A DNA stretch of 64,000 nt from Cupriavidus numazuensis (GCF_905397435.1 NZ_CAJPVI010000014.1:97509-161508); one strand, 5' to 3'. Positions 34,637 through 43,010 are shown, counted from the first letter of the stretch. The notes: generated by a model from the sequence alone, not told the origin. Numbers and translations: made by a program.

Positions 34637-36165
34637 GACTGGCTCTCGGTGTGGGGATGGGCGTGGGTGTCGGCGTCGGCGTCGGCGCTCTCGCGGATGC
34701 GGCGCGCGACCTCGTCCTTCTGCGTCTTGCCGACGGGGCTTTTCGGCAGCGCGTCGAAGAGGTGCACGGCCTTGGGCGCCTTCACGGAGCCGATTTCCTG
34801 CTTGACGAAGCGGATCAGTTCCTCGGCCGAGACCGTCGCGCCGGGACGTAGCTGCACGGCAGCGTGCACGGCCTCCCCCCACTTGTCATCGGCAATGCCG
34901 ACCACCGCGCTTTCGTAGACGGCCGCGTGCCGGCCAATGGCTTCTTCGACGTCGGACGGGTACACATTGAAGCCGCCGGTGATGATGACTTCGCGAGCGC
35001 GCGACTTGATGAACAGGTAGCCGCGCTCGTCGAGCGTGCCGATGTCGCCCGTGTGCAGCCAGCCGTCGACGATGGTCGCGCCGGTCTGCTCGGGCATGCG
35101 CCAGTAGCCACACATCAGCAGGTCGCCGCGCGCGACGATCTCGCCTTCCTCGCCGGGGCCGAGCAATCGCCCGTCCTTGCCCATGATGGCCACGCGCATG
35201 GCCATGCTCGGACGCCCCACGGACGCGAGGTTGCGCGGATCGGCCAGTTCGTCGGGCCGCATGCAGGCGAGCACCGTCGGCGCCTCGGTCTGGCCGTAGG
35301 TGGTCGCCATCACATTCCCGAAGACACGTTGTGCTTCGCGGATGCGTGCGGGCGGCATCGGCGCGGCACCGTAGATCAGCAGGCGCAGCGTCGATACGTC
35401 GCGCGGCGTGCGCTGCTGCTCGTCGCACAGTGCGTAGATGGCCGTGGGCGGCATGAACATCGCCGTCACACCGTCCTGGGCGATCGCGTCAAGCACGGTC
35501 GGGGCGCCGGTGTCGGCCGGGAACACCAGGCAGCCGCCCGCGCCGAGCACGGCGAGCACGTAGGTCGACGCGCCGTGCGTGAGCGGGGCGCTGACGAGGA
35601 AGCGGTCTTCGGTGCCGAAGCCGAACTCGTGCCACTGCGTCAGCACGGTGGTGTTCCAGGCGCGCATCGGCTGCATCACGCCCTTGGGCTGGCCCGTGGT
35701 GCCACCGGTGAACTTGATGGCCTGCAGCGCGTCGAGCGGCAGTTCCGGCGCCGCCGGCGGCGTGCCGGCATGCGCGGCGGCGACCTGGTCCAGCGCTTCC
35801 ACGTCGACCCCATGGCCCGGGACGTTGCCAAGGCGCTCGCGCATGGCGGCATCGAGCACCGTGATGGAAGGCTCGGTGAACGCGATGATCCGTTGCAGTT
35901 CGGGCGTGCCGTTGCGCGGGTTCAGCGGCACCCAGACCTTGCCGGCTGCCAGCGTGGCCAGCAGGGCGACGAGGTGCTCGACGCTGTTGGCCGCGCCGAT
36001 GGCGACACGCGATTGCGGTTGGGCGTCCAGTGCCGCAAAGGCTGCGGCCACCCCGTTCACGCGGCCGGCCAGTTGGGCATAGGTCAGTTGCGCGTCGGGC
36101 AGACGCACGGCAATCCGCTCCGGATACCGGGCCGCGGCCCGCCAGAAGAAGTCGATGGGATACAT
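34633..36165 (-). CDS. AMP-forming acyl/aryl-CoA ligase
   Basis: This is a 510-residue adenylate-forming ligase. The ATP loop is KFTGGTTGQPKG at 151-162, followed by YGQTEAPT, the HTGDIGTLDERGYLFIKSR hinge region, and the C-terminal KSPVGKTQKDEV with the catalytic lysine. AGGAAA lies 6 bases before the chosen ATG; a frame open to 36987 is a shadow extension. The C-terminus ends in an unusual Asp-Ala, then His-rich tail (DADADTHAHPHTESQS) encoded by short GTCGGC repeats, which may be a slippage product. It is the first gene of the seven-gene operon, and the TTCGAA palindrome lies 51-64 bases upstream. Confidence 0.88.
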   Translation of the reverse strand: MYPIDFFWRAAARYPERIAVRLPDAQLTYAQLAGRVNGVAAAFAALDAQPQSRVAIGAANSVEHLVALLATLAAGKVWVPLNPRNGTPELQRIIAFTEPSITVLDAAMRERLGNVPGHGVDVEALDQVAAAHAGTPPAAPELPLDALQAIKFTGGTTGQPKGVMQPMRAWNTTVLTQWHEFGFGTEDRFLVSAPLTHGASTYVLAVLGAGGCLVFPADTGAPTVLDAIAQDGVTAMFMPPTAIYALCDEQQRTPRDVSTLRLLIYGAAPMPPARIREAQRVFGNVMATTYGQTEAPTVLACMRPDELADPRNLASVGRPSMAMRVAIMGKDGRLLGPGEEGEIVARGDLLMCGYWRMPEQTGATIVDGWLHTGDIGTLDERGYLFIKSRAREVIITGGFNVYPSDVEEAIGRHAAVYESAVVGIADDKWGEAVHAAVQLRPGATVSAEELIRFVKQEIGSVKAPKAVHLFDALPKSPVGKTQKDEVARRIRESADADADTHAHPHTESQS

Positions 36166-36215
36166 GGGATTTCCTGGGTGTCTCTCTGCAGTTCTCGTTA
36201 TCGTATGAACGTGCA

Positions 36216-36229
36216 AACGTTCGAATGTT
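36216..36229. promoter_or_regulatory. candidate GntR operator, copy 2
   Basis: AACGTTCGAATGTT, identical to the copy at 29463-29476, lies 51-64 bases upstream of the CoA-ligase start. It probably controls the seven-gene operon. Confidence 0.78.
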
Positions 36230-36259
36230 GTGGAGTATAGCGGCGCTTTGTATGATGTC

Positions 36260-36273
36260 AACATTCGAATGAT
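36260..36273. promoter_or_regulatory. candidate GntR operator, copy 3
   Basis: AACATTCGAATGAT contains the perfect 10-base palindrome CATTCGAATG (36262-36271) and lies 13-26 bases before the GntR start, so it is well placed for autorepression. It is 31 bases, or about three helical turns, from copy 2 (centre spacing 44). Confidence 0.75.
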
Positions 36274-36285
36274 TTGGACCCGCCC

Positions 36286-37038
36286 ATGGAATCGCCCATG
36301 TCGCAACGCCTGCAGGCGCCGCAGCCGCAATACCTGACTGTCGCCAATGAACTGATGGAGGAGATCCTGTCCGGCCGCCTGGCTGTCGGCGACCAGTTGC
36401 CGCCCGAGCCGGAGCTGGTCAAGCGCTACAAGCTGAGCCGCTACGGCGTGCGGCTGGCGGTGAAGGCACTGATCGACCTGGGACTGGTGTCGCGCCAGCA
36501 GGGCATCGGCACGCGCGTGCTCAGCAACCAGACGCGCGCGCGCTACAGCCAGTCGATTGCCGGGCTTGACGACATCGCGCGCTACGCGCAGGAAACGCAT
36601 TTCCGCATCCTGTCGAAAGGGCACCTGTCGTCCGCGGCGGAGGGCCGCGTGGCATTGCCTGAGGTCGGGGACGGGAAGTGGCTGCATATTGCCGGCTTGC
36701 GGACTACGCAGGAAAAAGGGGCGGCAATCTCGCTCGCGGACATCTACGTCAATCCGCGCTATGCCAAGTTGCCGAGGCTCGGTACGACGCTGAACGTGCC
36801 CGTGCACGCGCTGATCGAGCGGCAGTCGGGCGTACGCGTGACGCGCGTGGACCAGGACATCCAGGGCGCACTGATCGCGGAAGACGAGGCCGGGCTGCTC
36901 GGCGTCAGCGCTGGCGAGGCCGCGCTGCGCATCGTGCGGACGTACTACGTCGGTGAAGAGGTCATCGAGGTCACGCTCAGCGTGCACCCCGCGGGCCGCT
37001 ACAGCTACAAGCAGACCTTCGCGCTGGAAGGCAGCTGA
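36286..37038 (+). CDS. GntR-family regulator, HutC subfamily (UTRA domain)
   Basis: This is a 250-residue regulator with an N-terminal winged helix (about residues 10-75: LMEEILSGRLAVGDQLPPEPELVKRYKLSRYGVRLAVKAL) and a C-terminal UTRA ligand domain (about 90-240, ending HPAGRYSYKQTFALEG). Starts at TTG 36274, ATG 36286 and ATG 36298 are in frame; I chose 36286. It is divergent from the CoA-ligase operon, and three TTCGAA palindromes lie at its own promoter, the ligase promoter and the amidohydrolase promoter. It is probably a repressor released by a pathway intermediate. The ligand is unknown. Confidence 0.88.
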   Translation: MESPMSQRLQAPQPQYLTVANELMEEILSGRLAVGDQLPPEPELVKRYKLSRYGVRLAVKALIDLGLVSRQQGIGTRVLSNQTRARYSQSIAGLDDIARYAQETHFRILSKGHLSSAAEGRVALPEVGDGKWLHIAGLRTTQEKGAAISLADIYVNPRYAKLPRLGTTLNVPVHALIERQSGVRVTRVDQDIQGALIAEDEAGLLGVSAGEAALRIVRTYYVGEEVIEVTLSVHPAGRYSYKQTFALEGS

Positions 37039-37072
37039 GCGCGCCGCCGCGCAGCAGCAGCGCGCTTGCGCA

Positions 37073-37750
37073 TCAGCGCGCCGAGTCGAGCGCTTCGCCG
37101 TTCTTCTGGACGTCCTGCGCCTTCATGTAGCTTTCGATCAGCAGTTGATAGGCCGGGAAGATTTTCGTGTAGATCTCCGCCCACTGCTGGGCGTCGTCAC
37201 GGTTCCAAGTGCGCTGCAACTCGGACGCGACCGCTGCCGTATCCATCGGCACGACACCGGCTTGCACCACGCGCGCCAGCGTGATTTCCTGCGCCATCTT
37301 GGAGTACGTGCCGGAAGCATCGACCACGGCAAACACCTTGTAGCCGTCGGCCACCGCGCTGATCGACGGGAAGGCCATGCACACGCTGGTGATGGTGCCG
37401 GCGATGATCAGCGTCTTCTTGCCAGTGGCTTCCACCGCGGCGACGAACTCGGGGTTGTCCCAGGCGTTGATCTCGCCCTTGCGTGCGACGTACTTCGCGT
37501 GCGGCGCGTTCTCGTGGATTTCCGGGATCAGCGGGCCGTTCGGGCCCTGCGGCACTGAGGCTGTCGTGATGACCGGCAGCTTGCTCAGCGTGGCCATCTT
37601 CGCGAGCGCGGCGGCGCGCTGGCGCAGTTCCGGCATCGGCATGTCGCCCACGGTCTGGAACAGGCCGCTTTGGTGGTCGATCAGCAGCATGGCCGTGTCA
37701 GAAGGGTCGATAACTGGGCGCTTCCCGTTGAAGTTGGCGGGACTGCTCAT
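37073..37750 (-). CDS. isochorismatase-family cysteine hydrolase (YcaC-like)
   Basis: This is a 225-residue cysteine hydrolase. The catalytic triad is Asp25 (LLIDHQ), Lys91 (RKGEINAW) and Cys124 (TITSVCMAF). Length and motifs match the YcaC branch, whose substrates are poorly defined; relatives hydrolyse amides such as N-carbamoyl compounds or nicotinamide. AAGGAG lies 8 bases before ATG. It converges with the GntR gene (34 bases between stops) and lies downstream of the pirin gene on the same strand. These two, and the LysR gene further upstream, probably form one stress- or quinone-related unit. Confidence 0.88.
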   Translation of the reverse strand: MSSPANFNGKRPVIDPSDTAMLLIDHQSGLFQTVGDMPMPELRQRAAALAKMATLSKLPVITTASVPQGPNGPLIPEIHENAPHAKYVARKGEINAWDNPEFVAAVEATGKKTLIIAGTITSVCMAFPSISAVADGYKVFAVVDASGTYSKMAQEITLARVVQAGVVPMDTAAVASELQRTWNRDDAQQWAEIYTKIFPAYQLLIESYMKAQDVQKNGEALDSAR

Positions 37751-37849
37751 GGTGTTGCTCCTTGGAACGGATGGTGCCTGAGCACCGGCAGTAGAACCTG
37801 CCGCCGAGTGGCGGCAGACGAAGAATCAACAGAAGTGCGTTCGCTGAGG

Positions 37850-38728
37850 TCAGGCACTCGCCGGCCGGGCCAGCTCGCCAAAGTGACCGCTCTGAAGGTC
37901 GCTGAGTGCCTGGGCGATTTCCTGCTCGCTGTTCATCACGAACGGGCCATAGCCGGCGATTGGCTCGTCGATCGGCTCACCGGCGAGCAGCAGCGCCACC
38001 GCATCGGTGCTAGCCTCGATGCTGATCCCATCGCCCGAGCGCTCAAGCAGCACCATCTGAGCCTCGCCTGCCACGGTGCGCGCATTGACCTTGACGGTGC
38101 CGCGAAGCACGATCAGCGCAGCATTCCATCCTTCCGGCACCGGCAGTTCGCTCAGGCTTCCCTGGTTGAGACGCAGGTCCCATACGTTCATCGGCGTAAA
38201 GGTACGGGCCGGTCCGACTTGGTCTTCAAACTGGCCTGCGATCACGCGCACCGTGCCCGCGCCGTCTGGCAGCATCACAGCGGAAATGTCCCGGTCATTG
38301 ATGGCCTGATAACCAGGCGGGGTCATCTTGTCCTTCGCAGGCAGGTTGACCCATAGCTGCACCATCTCCAGCGCGCCGCCGGATTCGGAGAAGGCCTCCG
38401 AGTGGAACTCCTCGTGCAGGATACCGGCGCCAGCCGTCATCCACTGCACATCGCCCGGGCCTATTGTCCCTCCCTGGCCTGTGGAATCGCGGTGCGCGAC
38501 CTCGCCCTTGTAGACGATGGTGACCGTCTCGAAGCCTCGGTGAGGGTGCACGCCGACGCCACGCGGCTGGCTGGTCGCGCTGAAGTCCGCCGGACCGGCA
38601 TAGTCGAGAAGCAGAAAGGGGCTGAGTTGCTTGCCGTGGCTCTGATAGGAAAACATCGAACGCACCGGAAAGCCGTCACCAACCCAATGGGGACGTGGAG
38701 CGCTGTAGATGCCAAGGACTCTTTTCAT
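37850..38728 (-). CDS. pirin-family protein (quercetinase-like cupin)
   Basis: This is a 292-residue bicupin of the pirin family. The metal ligands of the N-terminal cupin are present: His61 and His63 (HPHRGFETV), His105 and Glu107 (LHEEFHSE). The family includes YhhW, which shows quercetin 2,3-dioxygenase activity, but many members have regulatory or unknown roles. It starts upstream of the isochorismatase-like gene (99 bases between). A LysR-type inverted repeat (38800-38818) lies 72 bases before its start, and a LysR gene ends 218 bases upstream. Confidence 0.88.
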   Translation of the reverse strand: MKRVLGIYSAPRPHWVGDGFPVRSMFSYQSHGKQLSPFLLLDYAGPADFSATSQPRGVGVHPHRGFETVTIVYKGEVAHRDSTGQGGTIGPGDVQWMTAGAGILHEEFHSEAFSESGGALEMVQLWVNLPAKDKMTPPGYQAINDRDISAVMLPDGAGTVRVIAGQFEDQVGPARTFTPMNVWDLRLNQGSLSELPVPEGWNAALIVLRGTVKVNARTVAGEAQMVLLERSGDGISIEASTDAVALLLAGEPIDEPIAGYGPFVMNSEQEIAQALSDLQSGHFGELARPASA

Positions 38729-38799
38729 TTGCCTCTCCTTATGACCGGCCGCGCCGTATCGATGGGAAAAGCATAGAGGCGGGTGAGAGGGGGGCGGTA

Positions 38800-38818
38800 G
38801 ATAGCGGAATCGGCTATC
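38800..38818. promoter_or_regulatory. candidate LysR operator before pirin gene
   Basis: GATAGC - N7 - GCTATC, a perfect 6-base inverted repeat, lies 72-90 bases upstream of the pirin start. The same half-sites occur with N5 spacing at 40953-40969, next to a second LysR gene. Confidence 0.55.
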
Positions 38819-38946
38819 AGAGTCCTATTGCTGCAACGATGGGTTGGTTATTCGCTGTTGCGGCAGCTGACGAATGGTGCCGGGGGGAGCACAAATCTAC
38901 CGCTATCTCGCCGGGCTGCCCGGCGTTCTCGACGGGGTGTTGGCGG

Positions 38947-39852
38947 CTAATCCTCGACCATCTGGCCGAAACGGTCGGCCAGATGGTCAATCAGCAATCT
39001 GACGGCTGGCAACAGGCCGCGCCGCGACGCGAAGACGACATGCAGAATCTCGCGCCGTGGCGCCCAGCCCGGCAACACCCGCACCAGCGAGCCTTCGGCC
39101 AACTGGTCGCGCACCATCATGACCGGCAACTGGCAGACCCCGACGCCCGCAACCGCCGCGTTGCGCACGGCGATCATGTCACCGGTGACATAGCGCGGGA
39201 CGTGGTGGATGGTGGCTTGCTCCCCATCGGGGCCAAACAGCTTCCAGGCGTGGTCGCCCTGCGGGGTGCCGATTGCCAGGCTCGGCCAGTCATGCAGCGC
39301 GACGGGAAACTGCGGCATGCCGAAGGCTTGTACCAGTGAAGGGCTGGCAATCAGACACTGGCTGCGCTCGGCCAGTGGGCGGATGACGAGGTCGCTGTCT
39401 TCAAGCGGGGGCGGCCGAACGCGGATGGCTACGTCGATGGCCTCTGCCACCGGATCGACCCGGCGATTGGTGGCCTCCAGATGGACTGTCACCAGCGGAT
39501 GCCTTGCCATGAACTCGCCGAGCATGATCCCAACGTGCGCCTGAAGTAACGCGACCGGACAGGTCACACGCACTGTGCCGCGCGGCTCGGCGCGCGTCAC
39601 TTCAATCGCTTCCTGCGCGGCCTCGGCCTGCAACAGCATGGCCTTGCAGTGTTCGTAGTAGATGCGGCCGATCTCGGTAACGGCGAAGCGACGCGTCGAG
39701 CGCTGGATGAGGCGCACCCCTAGCCGCTCTTCCAGTATCGCCATGCGGCGGCTAAGCCGTGACTTTGGCATGCCGAGTGCTCGACCGGCCGGGGCGAAAC
39801 CGCCGTGGTCGACGGCCTGGACGTAAAAGTAGAGGTCATTGAGGTCTTGCAA
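38947..39852 (-). CDS. LysR-family transcriptional regulator
   Basis: This is a 301-residue LysR regulator of the group with an LNDLYFYVQAVDHGGFAPAGRALGMPKSRLSRR N-terminus pattern (arginine-rich recognition helix), often found next to pirin and quinone-stress genes. The start codon appears to be TTG, with GGGGA about 6 bases upstream; the next in-frame ATG would remove half of the DNA-binding domain. It is followed on the same strand by the pirin and isochorismatase-like genes, and a candidate operator lies before the pirin gene. A 9-base tandem repeat lies 31 bases upstream of the start. Confidence 0.88.
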   Translation of the reverse strand: MQDLNDLYFYVQAVDHGGFAPAGRALGMPKSRLSRRMAILEERLGVRLIQRSTRRFAVTEIGRIYYEHCKAMLLQAEAAQEAIEVTRAEPRGTVRVTCPVALLQAHVGIMLGEFMARHPLVTVHLEATNRRVDPVAEAIDVAIRVRPPPLEDSDLVIRPLAERSQCLIASPSLVQAFGMPQFPVALHDWPSLAIGTPQGDHAWKLFGPDGEQATIHHVPRYVTGDMIAVRNAAVAGVGVCQLPVMMVRDQLAEGSLVRVLPGWAPRREILHVVFASRRGLLPAVRLLIDHLADRFGQMVED

Positions 39853-39882
39853 GTAGGGTCCCCATCGTCCATAGAGCAGGAC

Positions 39883-39909
39883 TCTGATACGTCTGATACG
39901 TCTGATACG
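39883..39909. repeat. 9-base tandem repeat, three copies
   Basis: TCTGATACG occurs three times in direct succession, followed by a diverged fourth unit (TCTGCTAGG). It lies in the 141-base gap between two same-strand LysR genes, 31 bases upstream of the start of one. Confidence 0.85.
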
Positions 39910-39993
39910 TCTGCTAGGCAGACATGGCGTCTAGAGCCACCTTCGTTTCTGTCGCATTCGCACGAATGACGATTTCCAACGGCGTGGCCGAAT

Positions 39994-40926
39994 TTAGCGG
40001 CCAGCGCCAACATCCTTGTTCCCCGGCTCGCCAGCGTAATACACGATATGCCGTTGCAATAGAGACAACATCGTCTCTGCTGCCGGCGTCGGCGGTAAGC
40101 CTCGCCTCCGCACAAGCACGATGTCTACGGAAGGCAGCTTTTCGTCGATCGGTATCTCCGTGAGCACGCCCTTCATCAGCGCGGCCTCGACCCACTGCCG
40201 GGGCTGTACCGCAAGCATGTCGGTGGACGCCAGCAGTGACCATGTCGCCGTGCCGTAGTCGCACTGCACTATCCGCGGCGGAACGTCGAGCCCGTGCGAC
40301 TGGAAGAACTGATCGTGGTCGGTCGCCATCATCCCCGTGGCGCTCGAGACCAGCCATTGCGCGCCGATGAGATCGCGCAGCCGGCGGGCCTTGCGCAGCG
40401 GATGATCTTTGCGGCAGACGATGGTGCGCCTGTTGTGCATCAGTAGTTCGACGCTGTAGTCGTCGCCGAGCGGCACGGAAGGGCGCGGTCCGACGGCAAA
40501 GTCCAGGGCGCCGGCGCGGAGTTCCGGAAGCATCGTGCCAGGCTGAGCAGGGATGATGCGAATCGCCGCATCGGGGAACTTCGCGCTGAACGCCTTGATC
40601 GTGTCGGGAAGGACGGAAAGCGCCACTGCCGCCGAGACGGCCATGCTGACGCTGCCGCCCGTCCCGCTGGATATCTGCCGCACTTCACCCTGGCCCCGCT
40701 TCAGCTCATTGAGTGCTGCCTGGGCGCGATGGAGGAATGCCTTTCCTGCCGGCGTCAGCGTCGCGCCGCGCGCGTTTCGCTCGAACAGCGTCGCGCCCAG
40801 TTCCGTTTCGAGCTGCTGGATGCTCTTTGACAGCGACGGTTGCGCAAGCTCCAGCTTGCGCGCGGCCGCCCGCAGGCTGCCCGTCTGGGCGACGGCGACG
40901 AAGTCGCGGAGGTTGTGAAGCTTCAT
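39994..40926 (-). CDS. LysR-family regulator, divergent from aromatic operon
   Basis: This is a 310-residue LysR regulator: helix-turn-helix at about 15-40 (GSLRAAARKLELAQPSLSKSIQQLE) and a full effector domain. AGGAAGG lies about 10 bases before ATG. It is divergent from the FAH-family gene at 41082 with 155 bases between starts, and the gap contains a textbook T-N11-A inverted repeat (40953-40969). It almost certainly controls the aromatic operon from 41082 to 50206. It is similar in style to GalD/AbgR-type regulators of aromatic acid degradation. Confidence 0.9.
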   Translation of the reverse strand: MKLHNLRDFVAVAQTGSLRAAARKLELAQPSLSKSIQQLETELGATLFERNARGATLTPAGKAFLHRAQAALNELKRGQGEVRQISSGTGGSVSMAVSAAVALSVLPDTIKAFSAKFPDAAIRIIPAQPGTMLPELRAGALDFAVGPRPSVPLGDDYSVELLMHNRRTIVCRKDHPLRKARRLRDLIGAQWLVSSATGMMATDHDQFFQSHGLDVPPRIVQCDYGTATWSLLASTDMLAVQPRQWVEAALMKGVLTEIPIDEKLPSVDIVLVRRRGLPPTPAAETMLSLLQRHIVYYAGEPGNKDVGAGR

Positions 40927-40952
40927 CGGAGTCGGGCCTTCCTGGATTCAGT

Positions 40953-40969
40953 GATAGCCATCGGCTATC
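40953..40969. promoter_or_regulatory. candidate LysR operator (T-N11-A) of aromatic operon
   Basis: GATAGC - CATCG - GCTATC is a perfect inverted repeat holding the T-N11-A motif (40955-40967). It lies 27 bases before the LysR start and 112 bases before the FAH gene start, the usual place for a LysR recognition site. Confidence 0.65.
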
Positions 40970-41081
40970 TCCGCCGCAATTTTGCCATCTTTCGGGAGGG
41001 CAGTGGCGGCGCTACCTTTCGTTCCGTGGCGCGACGACATGCCGCGAAACGACAAACAAATCACCCGAGACAGCCCCCATC

Positions 41082-41942
41082 ATGCGCCTTGCTTCCTTCC
41101 TTGTCGGCAACCGGCCGGCCTACGGCGTCGTCACCGATGACGGCATCATTGACCTCTCCGCGCGCGTTGGCGATCGCTATCCTGACCTGAAAGCGCTGCT
41201 GGGTGCGTCGGCAGAAGCGGTACGCGCCGCGGTCGCCTCGGCAGGCCGTCCTGACCTCCGTGCCGACGACGTCGTATTCCTGCCTACGATTCCCAACCCG
41301 GGCAAGATCCTGTGCGTCGGTCTCAACTATCACGCCCACCTGGCTGAAACCGGCAAGGCCGAAACCGCCCATCCCCCCATTTTCCTGCGCGTCGCCGATT
41401 CGCAGCAGGGGCATGGCCAACCGCTGCTGGTGCCGCCCGAGTCGCACAAGTTCGACTTCGAAGGCGAAGTCGCCGTGATCATCGGCAAACCTGGCCGCCG
41501 CATTGCGGAGGCGAACGCCTGGGACCACGTCGCCGGCTATGCCTGCTACAACGACGGCTCCGTGCGCGACTGGCAGGTCCATACGCCGCAGTGGGCGCCG
41601 GGCAAGAACTTCTACCGCACGGGCGGATTCGGCCCGTGGATGGTCACCGCCGACGAGATTCCGCCCGGCACCGTGATGACGTTGACGACGCGCCTGAACG
41701 GCGAGGAAGTCCAGCGCACGACGACAGACCTGCTGATCTTCGGCATCCCGCATCTGGTCGCCTATCTCTCCACGGTCATGCCGCTGGAGACCGGCGACGT
41801 GATTGTCTCGGGCACGCCGGGCGGCGTGGGCGCCAAGCGCAATCCGCCGCTGTGGATGAAGGCGGGAGACGTGGTCGAGGTCCAAGTCGACCGCATCGGC
41901 GTGCTGCGCAATCCCGTGGCCCACGACCCGGCCGCGCAATGA
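41082..41942 (+). CDS. fumarylacetoacetate hydrolase-family protein (FAHD type)
   Basis: This is a 286-residue FAH-superfamily enzyme. The metal-site region is KFDFEGEVAVIIGK near residue 125, with later GYACYNDGSVRDWQ and SGTPGGVGAKRNPP motifs. FAHD-type members hydrolyse acylpyruvates or decarboxylate oxo acids from meta-cleavage. I took the start at MRLASFLVG (41082); longer in-frame readings run through the LysR regulatory region. It is the first gene of the + strand aromatic operon and is followed after 35 bases by the extradiol dioxygenase gene, so it probably processes that enzyme's ring-cleavage product. Confidence 0.88.
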   Translation: MRLASFLVGNRPAYGVVTDDGIIDLSARVGDRYPDLKALLGASAEAVRAAVASAGRPDLRADDVVFLPTIPNPGKILCVGLNYHAHLAETGKAETAHPPIFLRVADSQQGHGQPLLVPPESHKFDFEGEVAVIIGKPGRRIAEANAWDHVAGYACYNDGSVRDWQVHTPQWAPGKNFYRTGGFGPWMVTADEIPPGTVMTLTTRLNGEEVQRTTTDLLIFGIPHLVAYLSTVMPLETGDVIVSGTPGGVGAKRNPPLWMKAGDVVEVQVDRIGVLRNPVAHDPAAQ

Positions 41943-41977
41943 GAGGCGGCCCGGCATCAATCCACGGACACCCCGCC

Positions 41978-42961
41978 ATGATCCAGCTCGAAGACATCGC
42001 CCACGTGGCGTACTACGCCGAAGACCTTGCGACGATGTCGGCCTTCCTTGCCGACTTCGGATTCGTGCCGCTGTCGCAGAACGGCGACGCGTTGTACATG
42101 AAAGGCAGTGGCGCACAGCCGTACGCGCATGTCACGCTGGCCGCCGGCAATGACAAGTCCGGCATGGCCTACGTTGCCTTTGAAGTCGCATCGGCCGACG
42201 AACTGCGCCGGGCGGCTGCGATTCCGGGCGCGAGCACGATCGAGGAAGTCGACGGGCCTTGCGCGGGCCAGCGTGTGCGGCTCCGCGATCCCGACGGCTT
42301 CGCGATCCACCTTGTCCACTGGACGCAGGGCGCAGCGGCGGCCACGGTCAGCGCCCAACCGCCTGCCTGCACGGCAATGACCAACACGCCAGCCGCGAAA
42401 TCACGGCTTGGCGCAACCTTGCGCCCGCCGCGTGGCCCCGCTCCGGTCTTCCGGCTCGGGCACGTGCTGCTCCATGTGCGCGACATCGCCGCCACCGACG
42501 CCTGGTACACGCGGCATCTCGGGCTGCGGCTCTCCGACGGCTTGACCGAGCCTGGCGGCGACCGCATGGTGGCCGGCTTCTATCGGTTGTCCAAGGCAGA
42601 CCAGTACGTCGATCACCACGCCATCGGCTTCGTCGAGGCACCCGCCACGCTGGCTGGAACGGCACATCACGCCTCGTTCGAGGTGGAGTCGTTCGACGCG
42701 ATCAGCGCGGGGCACCACTGGCTGGGCAGGCGGGGCTGGAAACCACGTTGGGGCGTCGGCCGCCACGTGCTGGGCAGCCAGGTGTTCGACTACTGGCACG
42801 ACCCCGCCGGCAATGTCGTCGAGCACTACGCCGACGGCGACGTCTTCAACGAGAGCACGCCTGCCGGCTTCCATCCGAACAGCATCGACATGCTGGCGAG
42901 CTGGGCGCCGCCGTATCCAGGGACTGCGGGCACCGCGGGCGCTCAGGGCAAGGCCGACTGA
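41978..42961 (+). CDS. two-domain extradiol ring-cleavage dioxygenase (VOC fold)
   Basis: This is a 327-residue type I extradiol dioxygenase. Both vicinal-oxygen-chelate modules are present (about residues 4-115 and 158-290). The catalytic C-terminal module keeps a 2-His-1-carboxylate iron site: His162 in LGHVLLHV, His230 or His231 in AHHASFEV, and Glu282 in NVVEHY. The sequence between the modules is an Ala/Pro-rich linker. It should cleave a catechol-type intermediate next to its hydroxyls. Neighbouring FAD-hydroxylase and Rieske genes could produce that catechol. The exact substrate is not readable. Confidence 0.85.
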   Translation: MIQLEDIAHVAYYAEDLATMSAFLADFGFVPLSQNGDALYMKGSGAQPYAHVTLAAGNDKSGMAYVAFEVASADELRRAAAIPGASTIEEVDGPCAGQRVRLRDPDGFAIHLVHWTQGAAAATVSAQPPACTAMTNTPAAKSRLGATLRPPRGPAPVFRLGHVLLHVRDIAATDAWYTRHLGLRLSDGLTEPGGDRMVAGFYRLSKADQYVDHHAIGFVEAPATLAGTAHHASFEVESFDAISAGHHWLGRRGWKPRWGVGRHVLGSQVFDYWHDPAGNVVEHYADGDVFNESTPAGFHPNSIDMLASWAPPYPGTAGTAGAQGKAD

Positions 42962-43010
42962 GACGGTCGAAGCAAGTCAACGGCGCCGTATGGCGGCGCC
43001 AGTCAACAGG

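Noticed and set aside
34633..36987. 784-residue version of the CoA ligase
   Set aside because: The extra N-terminal part runs antisense through the GntR gene and its promoter; AGGAAA lies before the ATG at 36165.
39883..39909. possible small CRISPR-like array
   Set aside because: The units are nine bases with no spacers between them, so it is a simple tandem repeat.
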